DNA from: Paracyclopina nana
Taxonomy: Eukaryota; Arthropoda; Copepoda; Cyclopoida; Cyclopettidae
Length of the DNA stretch: 64,000 nucleotides
Assembly: GCA_019096065.1 (NCBI GenBank)
Contig: JAGUCH010000001.1
Location: 5,146,001-5,210,000, forward strand
Direction of reading: 5' to 3'
In this document: positions 11,085 through 43,909 of the stretch, piece after piece
Layout: the number at the start of each line of letters is the position of its first letter
How positions within the stretch are numbered: position 1 is the first letter of the stretch
Notes under the pieces: generated by a model
What the model was told of the DNA's origin: nothing
Databases searched by the model: none
Seen by the model: only the letters and a program-made list of their open reading frames with translations
Made by a program: the position numbers and the translations under genes

Positions 11085-13942
11085 ATGACGGATCTGCTCG
11101 TGATTCCACTGAAGAAGGGCTCTGATGTTGATGTGACTCGGCCCCTGGCCAATTGGATCAGCTCCACATTTGGCTCAGCTGATGATCCCGCCAATTCCAA
11201 TGCCGACATCACCGAGTTCCAAAAGTTGCGACAAAGTGCGATCCGAGCAGCAGATCGCGGGGAAAATGCATTATCGGCATCGGCAAAGTATAAAGCTCAT
11301 CATTTTGAGTTGTAAGTTCACGTTTCATTTTAATTCTTCATAGCTACTACGACCAATTGACCAGCATTGAAAACAAGGTTCCGCCCTCCGAAGTCCAAAT
11401 TCCATTCAAATGGAAGGATGCCTTTGATAAGGGGTCCATTTTTGGTGGCCGAATTTCACTCACTGTTCCCTCTTTCTCGTATGAGAAGGTCTGCGTTCTC
11501 TTCAACGTTGGAGCCTACAACAGCTATGTAGCAGCTGAACAAAATTTCGACTCGGACGATGGATTGCAGAAGGCGCTTAAAAAATTGCAACTCGCTGCAG
11601 GAATTTTCTCCCACTTGAAGAATATTTCTGTGGCTGCCATTCAACGTGATCCTACTCCTGATCTTGATCCCGAAACATTAGGCATCTTATCAGGTACTAC
11701 ACTACTTTGATTCACCCTTTTGCGATGTGTCAAGCACATTTTTTCTCAGATTTGATGCTTGCACAAGCTCAAGAAATGGTAGTGGTCAAAGCCATCAAGG
11801 ACAAAATGAAAGATGCCATTGTTGCCAAACTCTGTAGCCAATGCGAGGACATGTTTTCTGGGGTGATGAGAAGCATTCAAAAGGAGTCGGTGCGCAATCT
11901 TTGGGATGCCGAATGGCTGCCAAACACCTCTGGAAAACAGGCTATCTATAATGGACTGGCGCAATTTCATCAAAGCAGGGTTTGCAATGCTTCAAAGTCT
12001 GTTGGAGAAGAGATTGCAAGGTAGTAGTAGTACATCATTCTAGGCTTTTTTTGGCTAAAATAATGTGACAATACGACATTTTAGGCTGCAGTACGCCCAA
12101 AGGCTTCTCACTGCTGGTATTGAGCGAGGAACTCATCCAGGACTTTGCAATGCTAAAGATTGGCTGAGGCGCACAGAGAGTGCCTTGACTGAAGCGAAAA
12201 AGGACAACGACTTCATTTATCACGAGCGTATCCCCGAGGAAAAATCCTTGCCGGCTATTGGGAAAGCGCCAGTTGCCAAAGCTACGCCTCTGCCTGAAAA
12301 GCTCGGCAACTATGAAAAGGTACTCTTTGATGGCTTGGTCCCCGTGGCCGTTCACCAAGCGTTGGGTGCCTTCGATGCTCGCAAACGAGAAATCGTGAAC
12401 AGGGAGATTTCTCGTTTGAAAGAAGCAACAAACTTGGCCAACGCCGCTATGTCCAGCATGAACCTGCCAGCGGCCCTTGAATCGACCTCTGGCAAAGAAG
12501 TCCCACAATCACTCAGGGAAAAATCACAAGCTATCATAAATGCGGGCGGCCCTGATACGATTAAGAAGATGATTGACGAACTGCCAGAATTGTTGACTCG
12601 CAACACGGAAATTCTCGACGAATGCGAGCGGCTTCTTCGCGAAGAGAAGGAATCTGACGAGCAGCTTCGCGGCCAATTTAAGGAAAGGTGGACTAGGACT
12701 AGCTCCGATAAGTTGACCGGAACGTTCAACTCAAACGCTTCAAAGTACAGGACCATCATCAACACTGCCACCGATGCCGACAAAGTTGTGCGAACCAAGT
12801 TCGAGACGCACAAGGATTGCATCGAGCTGTTGGCTCAGGGGTCGAACAACATGGAGAACAGCCTTCCCTCGGCCGGTACTGGCAACGTCAAGTCGAGCCC
12901 TACGGTCACCAAACTCAAGGAGTTGTGCGAAGCCGTGGATACTCTGAAAGCTGAGCGCCAAGCCATCGAGTCGGAGATCAAAGCTACCAATCCGGATATG
13001 AAAAATATTTTCCTCAGCGCCCTGAGCCAAGAAGGCTCTATCAACGAACCCGATCTATCCATGGGCACCCTAAACAAAGCATTTGGTTCGCTCATCCAGC
13101 AGGTCAATGACAGTTTGAGCAGACAAGAAAGCATTTTGAAAGAGATGGCGGAAAACAATGAAAAGTTCGTCTCCGAGTCTGGTGGCCAGAGCCAGACTGC
13201 TCGTGATGACATGTTGAAAAAACTAGCTGCAGCCCACGACGCATACTTTGAGCTGCAAAACAATCTGCAGGAAGGAGCCAAGTTCTACAACGACTTGACT
13301 CAACTATTGGTGACGTTCCAAAACAAGGTGACAATAATGCCATATACCGTTGCTTAAGCAATTGGCGGCAACTTTTTTCCCTTCCAGGTTTCTGACTTTT
13401 GCTTCGCTAGAAAAACGGAGAAGGAAGAATTGTTGAAAGATTTGACGTCGGGCTTGTCACAAATGACATTGAGTCAGCCAACGCCACCCGCACATCATGT
13501 GCCTAACCAGGGTGATAAGAGCCCGTCAAGACCCCCAAGAGCAAAGGATGCCCCACCGAGGCCTCCTCCTCCTCAGGTTCCCACTTCGAGCCCGTCTGCT
13601 CCTGCTGAAGCACCAGCAACTACCACATCTGCTGCCGCAGCGACGACACCTGCACCAAACCCATACGCAGGGGCTCCACCGGGCACTAACCCGTTTTTGC
13701 CTTATCCGACGGGCGCCCCAAGTATGCCCATGCCGTATCAGCCTTACACCCCAATGCCTGCTGGGTTTAACCCCTATGGTGGGTATCCTCAGCAGCCTCA
13801 ACAGGGCTATTATCCTCCTCCAGGACAGGCTCCTTACTATCCAGGATATGGCTACCCTCCTCAGCAACCACCCGCTTACTATCCTCCAGGAGGGCCAGCT
13901 GCTGGACAAAATCCTGGCGGCCAACAACCTCAATGGCGTTAG
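11085..13942 (+). CDS. ALiX (PDCD6IP): ALIX / programmed cell death 6-interacting protein
   Basis: ESCRT-associated scaffold in multivesicular body sorting, cytokinesis and membrane repair. Exons 11085-11311, 11344-11693, 11750-12020, 12085-13327 and 13388-13942 give 881 residues (human 868). It has an N-terminal Bro1 domain (FKWKDAFDKGSIFGG, then LAQAQE...KDKMKDAI), a central coiled V domain (KKDNDFIYHERIPE, then FKERWTRT), and a Pro/Tyr-rich tail from about 13490 (SRPPRAKDAPPRPPPPQVP, then many YPP/PYYPGYGYPP units). In known ALIX the tail binds TSG101, endophilin and ALG-2. All domains are present. The ORF running on past 13327 ends in an intron. Confidence 0.97.
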
Positions 13943-13979
13943 TCGTGAGTGTCAGTTCAACACCTTTGCTAAAAATACT

Positions 13980-14718
13980 TTATTCTCCTGCATTCATTGA
14001 TATATTAAAATAGTCCTGTGATTGAAATGATTGGCTAAACAAATCCTCTATGAATAAAAGCATAGATTTCTTACACAAACCAGCCATACTTTGGTGCATC
14101 TGCGACTGTGAAGAAAATGTGTTATGCAGAGTTTTAGTGCAAAGGGTCGCTCTATCTGAGCGAAAGGTTTGGGCTTTTAACCTGCAGCAAAGACTTTCTA
14201 TTGATACATCAAAACTGTTATGGATTCTCTCGGGGCGATTGCAGTGAAGGATCTCTTGCGATGGGACCGACATGCTGAAGTTTTCTCCAGTGAAAAATAT
14301 CCATTCAAAAATGCTTTGAGCGATTGTGTACTCCATGGGAATGTGCAATTTCAAAAACAAGTTGCTTTAGCGAGCTTGCTTTGCATGCTTTCATAAAGCA
14401 TGAGCAATTTGCTGCCCCATAAAAATGAATCCCTCGCCTCAATGTTTGTTAACCTGCTCGATAATGAAAAATAGCAGTATCCCAGTTCACGGGTAGCATG
14501 TAGCGTAGGGCAAGCCATTCCATGGGTCGTAAAAACTACAAAATCTGTGCACAAAATTCCCCAGGGGACGTCCACGTCGCCACTAAAAAGACACATTATT
14601 CTGAAGGGACTGTCGTAGAAGGAGTAAACATCGTCGGTCTCAGAAATCCATCTGGACCGCCATTCATCGGAAACTAGGCCATTATGACAATGCAACTTCT
14701 CAGTGTTTGTGCCATTTC
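13980..14718 (-). pseudogene. Two adjoining minus-strand ORFs offset by one base, unknown
   Basis: An upstream frame (14718 to about 14352, no good ATG at its head) and a downstream frame (about 14360 to 13980) together span about 240 codons and overlap at the TTGTTTTTGAAA run near 14355. A one-base insertion there would fuse them. I see no intron that would do so. The translation is not low-complexity (for example GDVDVPWGILCTDF) but I recognise no family. It could be a decaying gene fragment, a sequencing slip in a T-run, or chance. Confidence 0.2.
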
Positions 14719-14797
14719 ATCGGCCAATTTCGGCATTATTCTCAACTGAATGTTTCACATTATCGGAAAATACAAGATGATCTGATCGACAATATTC

Positions 14798-14976
14798 ATA
14801 TATGTATATGTAGACATTTTATGAAACAAGCGTATAAAATAGCTAGGCAAATCGTATCAACTAAAAATCAAGCAGCAACTTCACGGTCTCTAACTTGCGA
14901 GAGGCCAGTGATGCTACGAGATTTTTACTTTGCTAAATGACCTCAGATATCTTACTCTATAAAATGTATGTACAAT
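14798..14976. repeat. Palindromic AT-rich element, second copy of the 26.4 kb family
   Basis: The left arm begins near ATATGTATATGTAGACATTT. The right arm, reverse-complemented, begins TACATACATTTTATAG and continues AGCAAAGTAAAAATCTCGTA. The middle GCAAAGTAAAAATCTCGT block matches the element at 26412-26597. This copy is more degraded. Confidence 0.5.
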
Positions 14977-15736
14977 TTTTTATGACTGAAAGATCAAATG
15001 TTATTAAAGTTACCAGAACAAGGGATCTCGACTGGGCATAAGATCCATTTTTTTATTTCGCAATGCCTAATTGTCTGGTTGATGCCAGTGGGACTAAAGA
15101 ATCTTCACCCTATTTAATGATGCCTTTTATGCTCCGCTCAAACGAAAAGTCCAATTTGGCAGCACATTACAAGAAACACCACCTTACAAGGCAGCCAACA
15201 AGAGTGATGAAGGTAATGGAATACATGGTACATTATGTTGAACGCTTCCCTTTTCTTCTCTTTATTATATTGTCGTTGCACGTATGTGAAAAATGTAGCC
15301 AGAAGGTTGCCAAAGTGTTCCACTGGGGAGCTTTGCTGAAGATGTGGTCATGGCCAATCTGGGTCTTTATTCTGCCAGCTACCTCGAAGTGAGCATCCAA
15401 TAGCAATGGTGGTGGTCTCTATGGGGGTAATTTATATAAATTCATTAGCTGATTTGACAACAACACGTGGATCTCACTCCTAGCCCGTGTTAACAATTCC
15501 CCAGCTAGCTGCCTAAGCGAGAGGCTCCCATGGGACCACTATGTTTACTATACACCAAAAGTAAAAAAAAAAATATTTTTAAGTAGCGTACATCGCAAAA
15601 GTGCAAAAGTTCACATGTGTAGCAGTATTGTAAAAGGGGAGGCCAAGACAATTGCCGATCTAGAGGAAGAGGCAAAGAAGTCGTTAGAGAGGATTTCTCC
15701 ACGGAAATAATGATAGCCAACTGATAAAAGAGCAAA

Positions 15737-16443
15737 CTAGCTGTTTTTCTGCTGCTGCTGCTCTCCGTCGTCCCCAATGAGGAGCAGAAAAATTTCACTT
15801 TGTGTCTGTTCATTAGGTGGCCATAAAAGCCGATGGAAATGGCACTCTTGGCGTTCGTCCTCTTCCACATTTGGATTTGTTGGATGGTGTGATCGAAGGG
15901 ATCTTTTGAGCGAGCTCGCCCCGGCTCTCTGAGCAGGCTCGCCATCGTTGCTGGTGTCTAAAAGTGTGCCAAAGTGGCTCCTTACAAATTGCCTTGGAAG
16001 CAAATCAACTCTGTCCGCCGTTGCCGATGAGGCATCGTGGATCCCCTCCTTGGTGGTGGGCATCACAACGGGCTCCTTTTTACGGCAGCATAATTTGCAT
16101 TTTTGCCACCATGAAATAGGCCGCAGTGCATGATTGGCATCTAGCGAAGAAGAGCAGCCGCAGTACGTAGCCCAGATCTGAAAAATTTCCACTCCTTTAG
16201 GACGCACGTTTGAGTGCATCGGCTAATTACGACAAATCACTGCTTTTAAAGATTTACCAGATATCCCGTGATCAGAGCAAAAGGCAGTGTGGAGATGACG
16301 ACAAACGCAATCACGCCAACAATGAAAAGTGGAACTGACGGCTCTTGATGAGGCCAAAAGAAGCAAGCATAAAGAACTACGGTGGCCTCTATCAGGAGCA
16401 ACACGGTGATGAAAACAGCCAAAGCTATGGTGGCGACTCTCAT
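15737..16443 (-). CDS. Uncharacterised small membrane protein, 208 residues
   Basis: Exons 16443-16258 and 16177-15737 join in phase 0. Residues about 1-28 and 36-62 form two strongly hydrophobic segments separated by HQEPSVP, so the N-terminal part is probably a two-pass hairpin (or a signal anchor plus one pass). A Cys-rich juxtamembrane patch (CGCSS, CKLCCRKK) follows that could be lipidated. The hydrophilic tail is rich in Ser, Glu and Gln and ends in QQQQKNS. No family recognised. Splice sites are good: CTG|GTAAAT donor and a TTTTTCAG acceptor. Confidence 0.55.
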
Positions 16444-17199
16444 TTTCGTGGAACTGCAGCAGTAGTAGGTATAGGTAATGCGCAGATTTCATGTAAACTC
16501 TGTAATTTGCTTTCTATAATCACGCCCAGACCTCTGCGATCTCAGAGCAGCTGGCTGGCTGGTGACGTTATCATCAGGAAGTAAATTGGCCTCGAAGAGC
16601 CCCTCAATTATAGGTCTGATCAACTTGGGATCCAATCTTATCATCATGCAGGATGAGAGCTAAGCTAAAATGTCAAAGAGTGTTTAGGAACCGACAAATG
16701 TTTCTCGTCAAGATGCCTAAGACACCCGTCGAGGCCGCTCTGGCCTCCAATTTCTCTGTGTGCACAATAAGGAACATTGGCACGCATGCGAAGACGACTT
16801 CTTTGTGTGCTGCGATCTCTTCTGTACTATGTAGTACTACTAGTAATGCGACTCGCTCGGCGCAATTTTGAGAACCTTAAAATAGAGGTATTTGACATTT
16901 TCTTAGCCTCAACAAAACAACTCTTTTCTGAGTGTCTGCTCATCAATACAATCATATGTTTCATTGTAAGTTTTTATGCTCCATTTTTTAATTTAAATTA
17001 CAAAATGGCAAGTATGGAAAGTAGTGCATAAGATAGTGTTAGGCTTGGAAAGTCGAAGAAGCAATGTGAATGAAAGCAAGCACTCCTTTTTCCATGTGGC
17101 AACACCTGGTATCTTCATGGGCCTTGGCTGGGTGCCAGAAAACACCTCCTTTTTATGCCTAGCGCTCTTAGTCACGCGTAGACATGCCAGGGGTGAGGA
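16444..17199. other. Intergenic gap upstream of the nicotinic receptor gene
   Basis: About 750 bases between divergent starts. Only short frames; nothing supported as coding. Confidence 0.4.
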
Positions 17200-20100
17200 A
17201 TGATGGGCATGGAAATGATCGTGCTACTGGTCACAGTGATGCTGGTGCAGGTGGACGCCAGCTCACATGAGTATCGGCTTTTGCAAAACCTTTTGAAGAG
17301 CTACCAAAAATACGAGCGACCGGTGGCCATTGAGAGCGAGCCTGTGGAGCTCGTCTTCGACATAATTTTGCAGCAAATTATCGACCTTGACGAGAGGAAC
17401 CAGTTGCTCAAGTCCAATTTGTGGCTGGAATATTCGTGGTACGATGTCAACCTGAAGTGGAATAGCGTAAGAGCATCATCAACCCTTCTTTAGTTTGGCA
17501 CTCAAAAAGACTTTTCAATTACAGAGTGAATATGGAGATGTACTCGATATTCGGATTCCTCCAGACAAGTGAGTAAACAACATTATTAGCAGAAAGTAGG
17601 ATGTGAAAGATGAGGAATTTTGCTCGTTCGTAAAATCACGTAGAGCTCTTACACATTAGCGAGGAAATTCCAGCTGAAAGTTAGGAACCAAGAAGCTGAC
17701 TGTCGAGAAAGTTTGAGGAAACTATATACCGATCGAAGGCGTCTTAAAAATCTCTGCTTCTTATTACTCCGTTGGATTAATCCCTGACAAAAATTAATTA
17801 GCTCTCATTGTGCTATACTGTACTATACCCCACAAAACAAAAAGTCTGTAGTAAATCTGTAGTAAAGCCAGTTGGAAATTCAATCGTGTCCAAATTGATT
17901 AATTTTGATATACATCAATTTGTCTATGTCCATAGGTTACTCGCATGTTATTTTTTTCACTCTATCATAATTAGTCTTTAAGATATTCAATTTTAAAATA
18001 TATGAAATGGCGACAAATTGATGAACTAGAAGTCTTTGAAATATTTTCATTAATCTTTAATTTTCGAATTGATATGAATTTTATAGCATATGATTTAGTC
18101 ATTCATCATTAATTTTTTATAAACCTAAAAATCAATGCAATGTCCCTATTTTATGTATATTAAATCCCGATTTAATTGATTTCATAGGGATAAAGTTTAC
18201 ACTTATTTTTATCACAATCAATGAGCTTCCATTTTACTGAAAATTGTTAAAATGAAATGTATACTAATGCCAATTAGTATACATTTTTAATTGTGAATTT
18301 TATCACAACTCAATGTTTTTTATTGGTGAGCTTTTGTATATTTTATCCCTACTAAATCCCAACTCAGGCTCTCTTAAAAATTCATAAAATGAAATATCAT
18401 GGTTGTTATTAGGATTTTGACAAAAAAATCTTAAAATAAGATGTCAATTAGTGTACAGTTCATGTATGACCTAAATCTAAATGATATTGGTCGGATACAG
18501 AGTTACTATAGAAAAAAAGTTATTTTTAAAAGTGGCCAAATTATGTAGTATATAGATAAAATAGGCACAAAATACATAGAGACACATGTAAAGGAAGAAA
18601 TAAAAAAATATACCAGTATTTAATCAGTAGTCAATGTATATTCTACGGATTTAAAACAGATGAACTATCTATAAGGTAGAATTTTGTTGAAGTTTTTTAT
18701 TTAGTAATGAATTCTTTTTTTGTGTGATTATGCGGCATTTATAGAGTGCACAGATGATATTAGAAATGAATTAAAAGTCATATCTATGATTTTTAAAAGT
18801 CAGTATTTGCTGATCGATTTATGTAATCGAAGCGCTACGGTTCTAGCAGTATTCTTGTTCAGAACTAGTGATTTAATATACCAACTAAATCAGTCTTAAA
18901 TCACTACTATTTTTCGATTTGTTTTGTGGGGTAGAAGTTAAAGCAAAATGATGTGATTTTCATTACATTACAATGCGTAAAATTGAATATTGCAAGAAAC
19001 CCTCGATGAATAGGGATAAAAAAGTATACAATCTTCTCAGGATTTGGACGCCCGATTTGCTCATGTACAATTCAGCCTCACAGGAGTTTAACAGTGCCTT
19101 CCCTACCAACATTGTCGTGGACTCATCTGGCTCGTGCAAATTCCTTCCGCCTGGTATCTTTCTGTCAACGTGCCAAGTACGCAGATTGACCCATATTCAG
19201 GCCTTTTTTCCTCATATTTTTTCACCTCGTAGATCGATATCACTTGGTTCCCATTCGACGACCAAGATTGTGAGCTAAAGTTTGGCAGCTGGACCTACGA
19301 TGCATCCGCTCTAAACCTCAGTCTTAGGGCCTCCCATGGGGACATTTCAACCTTCAAAACAAATGGGGTAAGCAGCACCGAAAATTGCAGCTCGTTAGGA
19401 AAGCCACAATTTATGATACGCCATATCTGAGATGTGTGCCGATTATTGACGGATCTTTTCTAAGGGTGGGGCGAGGTCAAGCTAGAATCACAATTTCCCC
19501 CTGTAGGTGTGCATAAATGCATTTTCACGTTCATCATCATTATGGAAGTGACGACGGTGATATCCGTGTCACTCAATCATGCATATGCACAAAAGCAAAA
19601 GACAGAGACGAATGGAGCCGATGCCATCAAGGCACTTTTCAAGTGGCCTTTTTGCTAAAGGAGCCTGATGGCAGAATGGCGCGCATCAAAAAGCGCATAT
19701 GTTTTCCCCGCTTTATCTGGGTATAATTAGCTTGTTTGTTCCAGGAATGGGAATTGCTCGACTTTCCTGCCACTCGCAACGTCGCTGTCTACGACTACGG
19801 CTCGTACATCGACGTGGTGTACACGGTGCGCATTCGGCGTCGGACTCTGTACTACTTTTCCAACCTGATTCTGCCGTGCGTGTTGATCGCTTCCATGGCC
19901 GTTTTGGGCTTCTACTTCCCTCCCGAGTCCGGCGAAAAGGTGACGCTCGAGATCACCATCCTCATGTCGCTCACCTTCTTCATGAACGTGGTGTCGGACA
20001 TGCAGCCTCCGTCCTCGGAGACCCCCCTCATCGGCACCTACTTCTCGTGCATCATGATCATGGTGGCCAGCTCGGTGGTATGCACCATCCTCGTGCTCAA

Positions 20101-20771
20101 TTACCACCACAGATTGGCCACGGACGAGGGCATGCCAAGATGGTTCAGAGCTCTGTTCCTCCAGTGGATACCGTGGCTGCTGAGGATGTCGCGGCCAGGC
20201 AACAAAATAACGAGGCGATCGATATACCTACAGAACAAGGTTTTGCGCTCATATGCTAATGCCGTGCGCTCCGGCCACTATCTAATATCTAACTCACATA
20301 TTATTCAAGATGCGCGAGCTGGAAAAGGGTGACCGCAACTCGAAATCCCTGCTGGCAAACGTGCTCGACCTTGACGGGGACTTTATCTTGGCACCGGGGG
20401 GACGGCCGCTCCCCGTCTCCCTGTCAGGATCCTCGTGGGGCCTCGACTCCAACTGCGGGGGCTCCAAGCCCTCGCCCATGGGGCCGGGACCAGGCCACCT
20501 TGGCAGCCTCGTTGAGAAGGAGCTGCACAACATCCTCACGGAGATCCGCGTCATATCAGACAAAATCCGCGCGGAGGTATGCTAACTCGGCAAGTTCATG
20601 AAGCTTAATACAACCGCTCATTTTGAACAGGCCGACGCAGGAGCCCTGGAAAACGAGTGGAAGTTCGCCGCTATGGTTCTCGACAGAGTCTGCTTGATCG
20701 CGTTCACGTTTTTTACTGTCCTTCTGTCTGCAGCCGTCCTCATGGCTGCTCCCCATGTGGTTGTTTGGTGA
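17200..20771 (+). CDS. Nicotinic acetylcholine receptor subunit, divergent non-alpha type
   Basis: Subunit of a pentameric acetylcholine-gated cation channel. Exons 17200-17466, 17525-17568, 19041-19176, 19233-19367, 19745-20239, 20310-20576 and 20631-20771 give 494 residues. Features: signal peptide; ligand domain with [14 protein letters not shown]; the 13-residue Cys-loop C...FPFDDQDC; M1 starting [13 protein letters not shown]2 [21 protein letters not shown]3; a cytoplasmic loop with the insect-type [10 protein letters not shown] motif; M4. Loop C reads YDYGSYIDV instead of YxCC, so it lacks the vicinal cysteines that define alpha subunits. M2 has Glu at 4' (usually Gly) and Met at the 9' gate (usually Leu). 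The intron 17569-19040 is unusually long because it holds a mobile element. Confidence 0.93.
17828..18931. mobile_element. 1.1-kb non-autonomous DNA transposon with terminal inverted repeats, in an nAChR intron
   Basis: The ends are CCCCACAAAACAAA and its exact reverse complement TTTGTTTTGTGGGG, flanked on both sides by TA (17826-17827 and 18932-18933), a likely TA target duplication. The interior is very AT-rich with no ORF, and weaker repeat similarity continues past the 14-base termini. A perfect 14-bp stem with a GCCA loop lies at 18255-18286. A TA duplication suggests mobilisation by a Tc1/mariner-like or other TA-targeting transposase; CCCCAC ends do not let me name the family. Confidence 0.8.
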
Positions 20772-20777
20772 CTTGAG

Positions 20778-20783
20778 AATAAA
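20778..20783 (+). terminator. Poly(A) signal AATAAA of the nAChR gene
   Basis: Begins six bases after the stop codon, implying a very short 3' UTR unless a later site is used. Confidence 0.6.
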
Positions 20784-21285
20784 GGAAACGACGTAGAGAG
20801 CATGATTGAAAGAGCTTTTCTTGTTCGTCTGTGGCTGTGTCAAAACACTACTCGCTTTCTCAAAAAGGCATCATAGTATAATAAGTGATAATAATGGTAC
20901 ATGTAACAACATTAGCACTGATCAGCAGTAATTGTAGTAAGATGTGTGGAGAAGTCTTTTTTGAATGCATGGATAACAAGGTTGATGGTTACTATTTTTG
21001 TGCCTAATGTAGCCGTTGTCATAACAATGGAAGCTGCAACTAAGCTATATATTTTTAAAGTTTTAAAGGTTGATGATGATGTATATCAGCAAGTTGTCGT
21101 TTCCGTCTACAGTCGACCAAACTCTTAATACTAGTTCAAAGAGCAATAAAGATAATAATAAAACCTTGGGCTTTTTAAAACGTCCGAGGCTGCGCGCGCG
21201 CGCTCACACACGTTGACAACAGTTAACAGATGACAGCAGAGTTGTTGAATCACACGTTTAAGTATAAGTAGCCGTGAATCGACTA
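20784..21285. other. Gap between convergent nAChR and unc-13 genes
   Basis: About 500 bases with no supported gene. Contains a short CG dinucleotide run (about 21192-21202) and AT-rich sequence. Should hold the unc-13 3' UTR. Confidence 0.4.
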
Positions 21286-42170
<20,885 letters not shown>

Positions 42171-43909
42171 CTCTTTTGGGCCTCACTTGCCCGTTTGGTG
42201 ACCACCATGGACGATGGACGGCGGGTCCAACTACATGACAAGCGAGTGAGCCAAACGAGTTGCCAGTCAGCGGGCTTTTTTGGCTTTCTTTCACTTCTTC
42301 GGTTTCCGCTTAAGCAGGCCAGCCTACAATACAATAGTTTGCCTAATGAGGTAACGCCTAACTGAGACATCTTTCTAGCTCCACCATGTTTTGGCTTCAT
42401 TTTTACAATTGCTGTTGTATTGAAAACATTCTTTTGGTACATTGGCAATCACGAAAATCAGCCAAATCCTTTTTGGAGCGGAGGAGACAGATTTCCTCTG
42501 TGCATTTAGGCTCTATCTTTGATGTGGCTTCGTAATCTAAAGCTAGGCTTTTCTCTTAGAATATTTCGTTAGCAGAATTGTCTGTCCTTCTGAGTTGGGA
42601 GGCACGCAAAAGCTGGAAATACTGAACATGCCTCTACTGCCCTACCAACACAATGGTATATCTTGCAGAAGCAAACAAGACAATGACTGCAACACTGCAG
42701 TCTCGTGATTTGAGGTTTATGCTCCCATCATTCATCTAGGATCATCTTTGCAGTACACAAGGTCCATGTTTTTCTCTAGTCTAGCCTGATGGATTACATC
42801 CACTGAAGCTTACCTGAAGCTGATGCGTTGGTTCACGACGATTCGGTAATGAGCAGAATTCTTGATGTGCCACAAAAGTCACAGCACTACACTTCGTGAA
42901 AGCTTATTAGAAAGCATTCAGCTCCTCCTTTGACTTTTTCCCCGACTGAATGAAGTCCTGGTAAAAAGGTCTATATCTTTGGGCTGCTGCTCAATCTGCT
43001 ACTGGAGCACAGCGTTGGTTGTTGTCGTCATTTTCATGCGACCCCAGAACACACTACGACAACGAGAGGCTGCTGCTGCTACTGCTGAGCTCCACGACAG
43101 AGAGAGGCTACTAAACATACTCTCCCTTTCTCTGCGTTGAGCTAAGGCTGCTGTCGATTTTCGAGAGCACTGAGGCCGAGGTCACTGGGCCACTTTTGTA
43201 ATCCTCGTCTAGCCGTGTAAATGCCTTTACATTCATGTTAGGTGGTGAGAAGAAGCCCTATTTTTTAGGGTTTCATCCGATTGCTGCCGCGTGGGAGCTC
43301 GTGGGCCAGTCGTTTCTCTGTTTGCCGATTATACCGTTTGGGTCATAACTGGGCCTTTCAGACGTGCCGGACCGTGTGAAGCACGTGGTAAGCAGCGATC
43401 GATGGTCGGGCCAGCCAGGACTCTTTTCGAGGCCAATCGAGCCAGCTGCATACGAGTCGTGGAAGGAAAGCCCTCTTGTGCTACTAACTATGTAGTGTTA
43501 CGATACATGCCGCGTCTTCCGAACTAAATATAGAAGAGGAACGCACTACTACTAGGCTATAACATGCTTGTCGCTTGGAAGTAACCTAATGAAATATTTT
43601 ACATGCTGGTATCGGGTTATTCAAGCATGATAGCCTTTCGCTATGCTCAATTAAAACTTTCTGCGGGTGATTGAAGTTGCTTTTTCATGAGCAAGCCTGC
43701 TGTTCAATTTACCGATACACTAACATAAAAATGTAATTTCGCGGTAACTTGACTTTACATTATTATCTAGCTGCAGTGATACCATGTGGGCTCCAGCATG
43801 CAGTTCTATGCTGCTTTTTCTCGCGCGTGTGTGTGGTCGATGCAATATTAGCCGCTGTTAAATCGAATTCAGGTTCACACAAGGATCAGCAACCCGATTC
43901 TACAACAAA
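42171..43909. other. Intergenic region between divergent unc-13 and CCDC148
   Basis: About 1.7 kb. Contains GCTGCTGCTGCTACTGCTG (about 43065-43085) and GAGAGAGG tracts. It should hold the unc-13 upstream promoter and 5' UTR. The plus-strand ORF at 43291-43527 has no protein-like features. Confidence 0.4.

Larger units (their letters stand above)
13943..15736. other. Region between ALIX and the membrane-protein gene
   Basis: Holds the ALIX 3' UTR (AATAAA at 14053-14058), a pair of minus-strand reading frames broken by one base (separate entry), a palindromic element (separate entry), and AT-rich sequence without a supported gene. Confidence 0.4.

Noticed and set aside
12352-13281. Several minus-strand ORFs of 96-156 codons
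   Set aside because: Antisense shadows of the long ALIX exon.
15063-15392. 109-codon plus-strand ORF with a HYKKHH stretch resembling a transposase zinc finger
   Set aside because: No Cys/His spacing of a BED or C2H2 finger and no terminal repeats around it.
19501-19744. Plus-strand ORFs inside nAChR intron 4
   Set aside because: The flanking exons join exactly at NG|EWELLDF as in the family, so nothing is missing between them.
20946-21128. 60-codon plus-strand ORF after the nAChR gene
   Set aside because: Short, AT-rich and without homology signals; likely 3' flanking sequence.
43291-43527. 78-codon plus-strand ORF upstream of CCDC148
   Set aside because: No domain, no splice partners, and atypical composition; chance ORF in promoter DNA.
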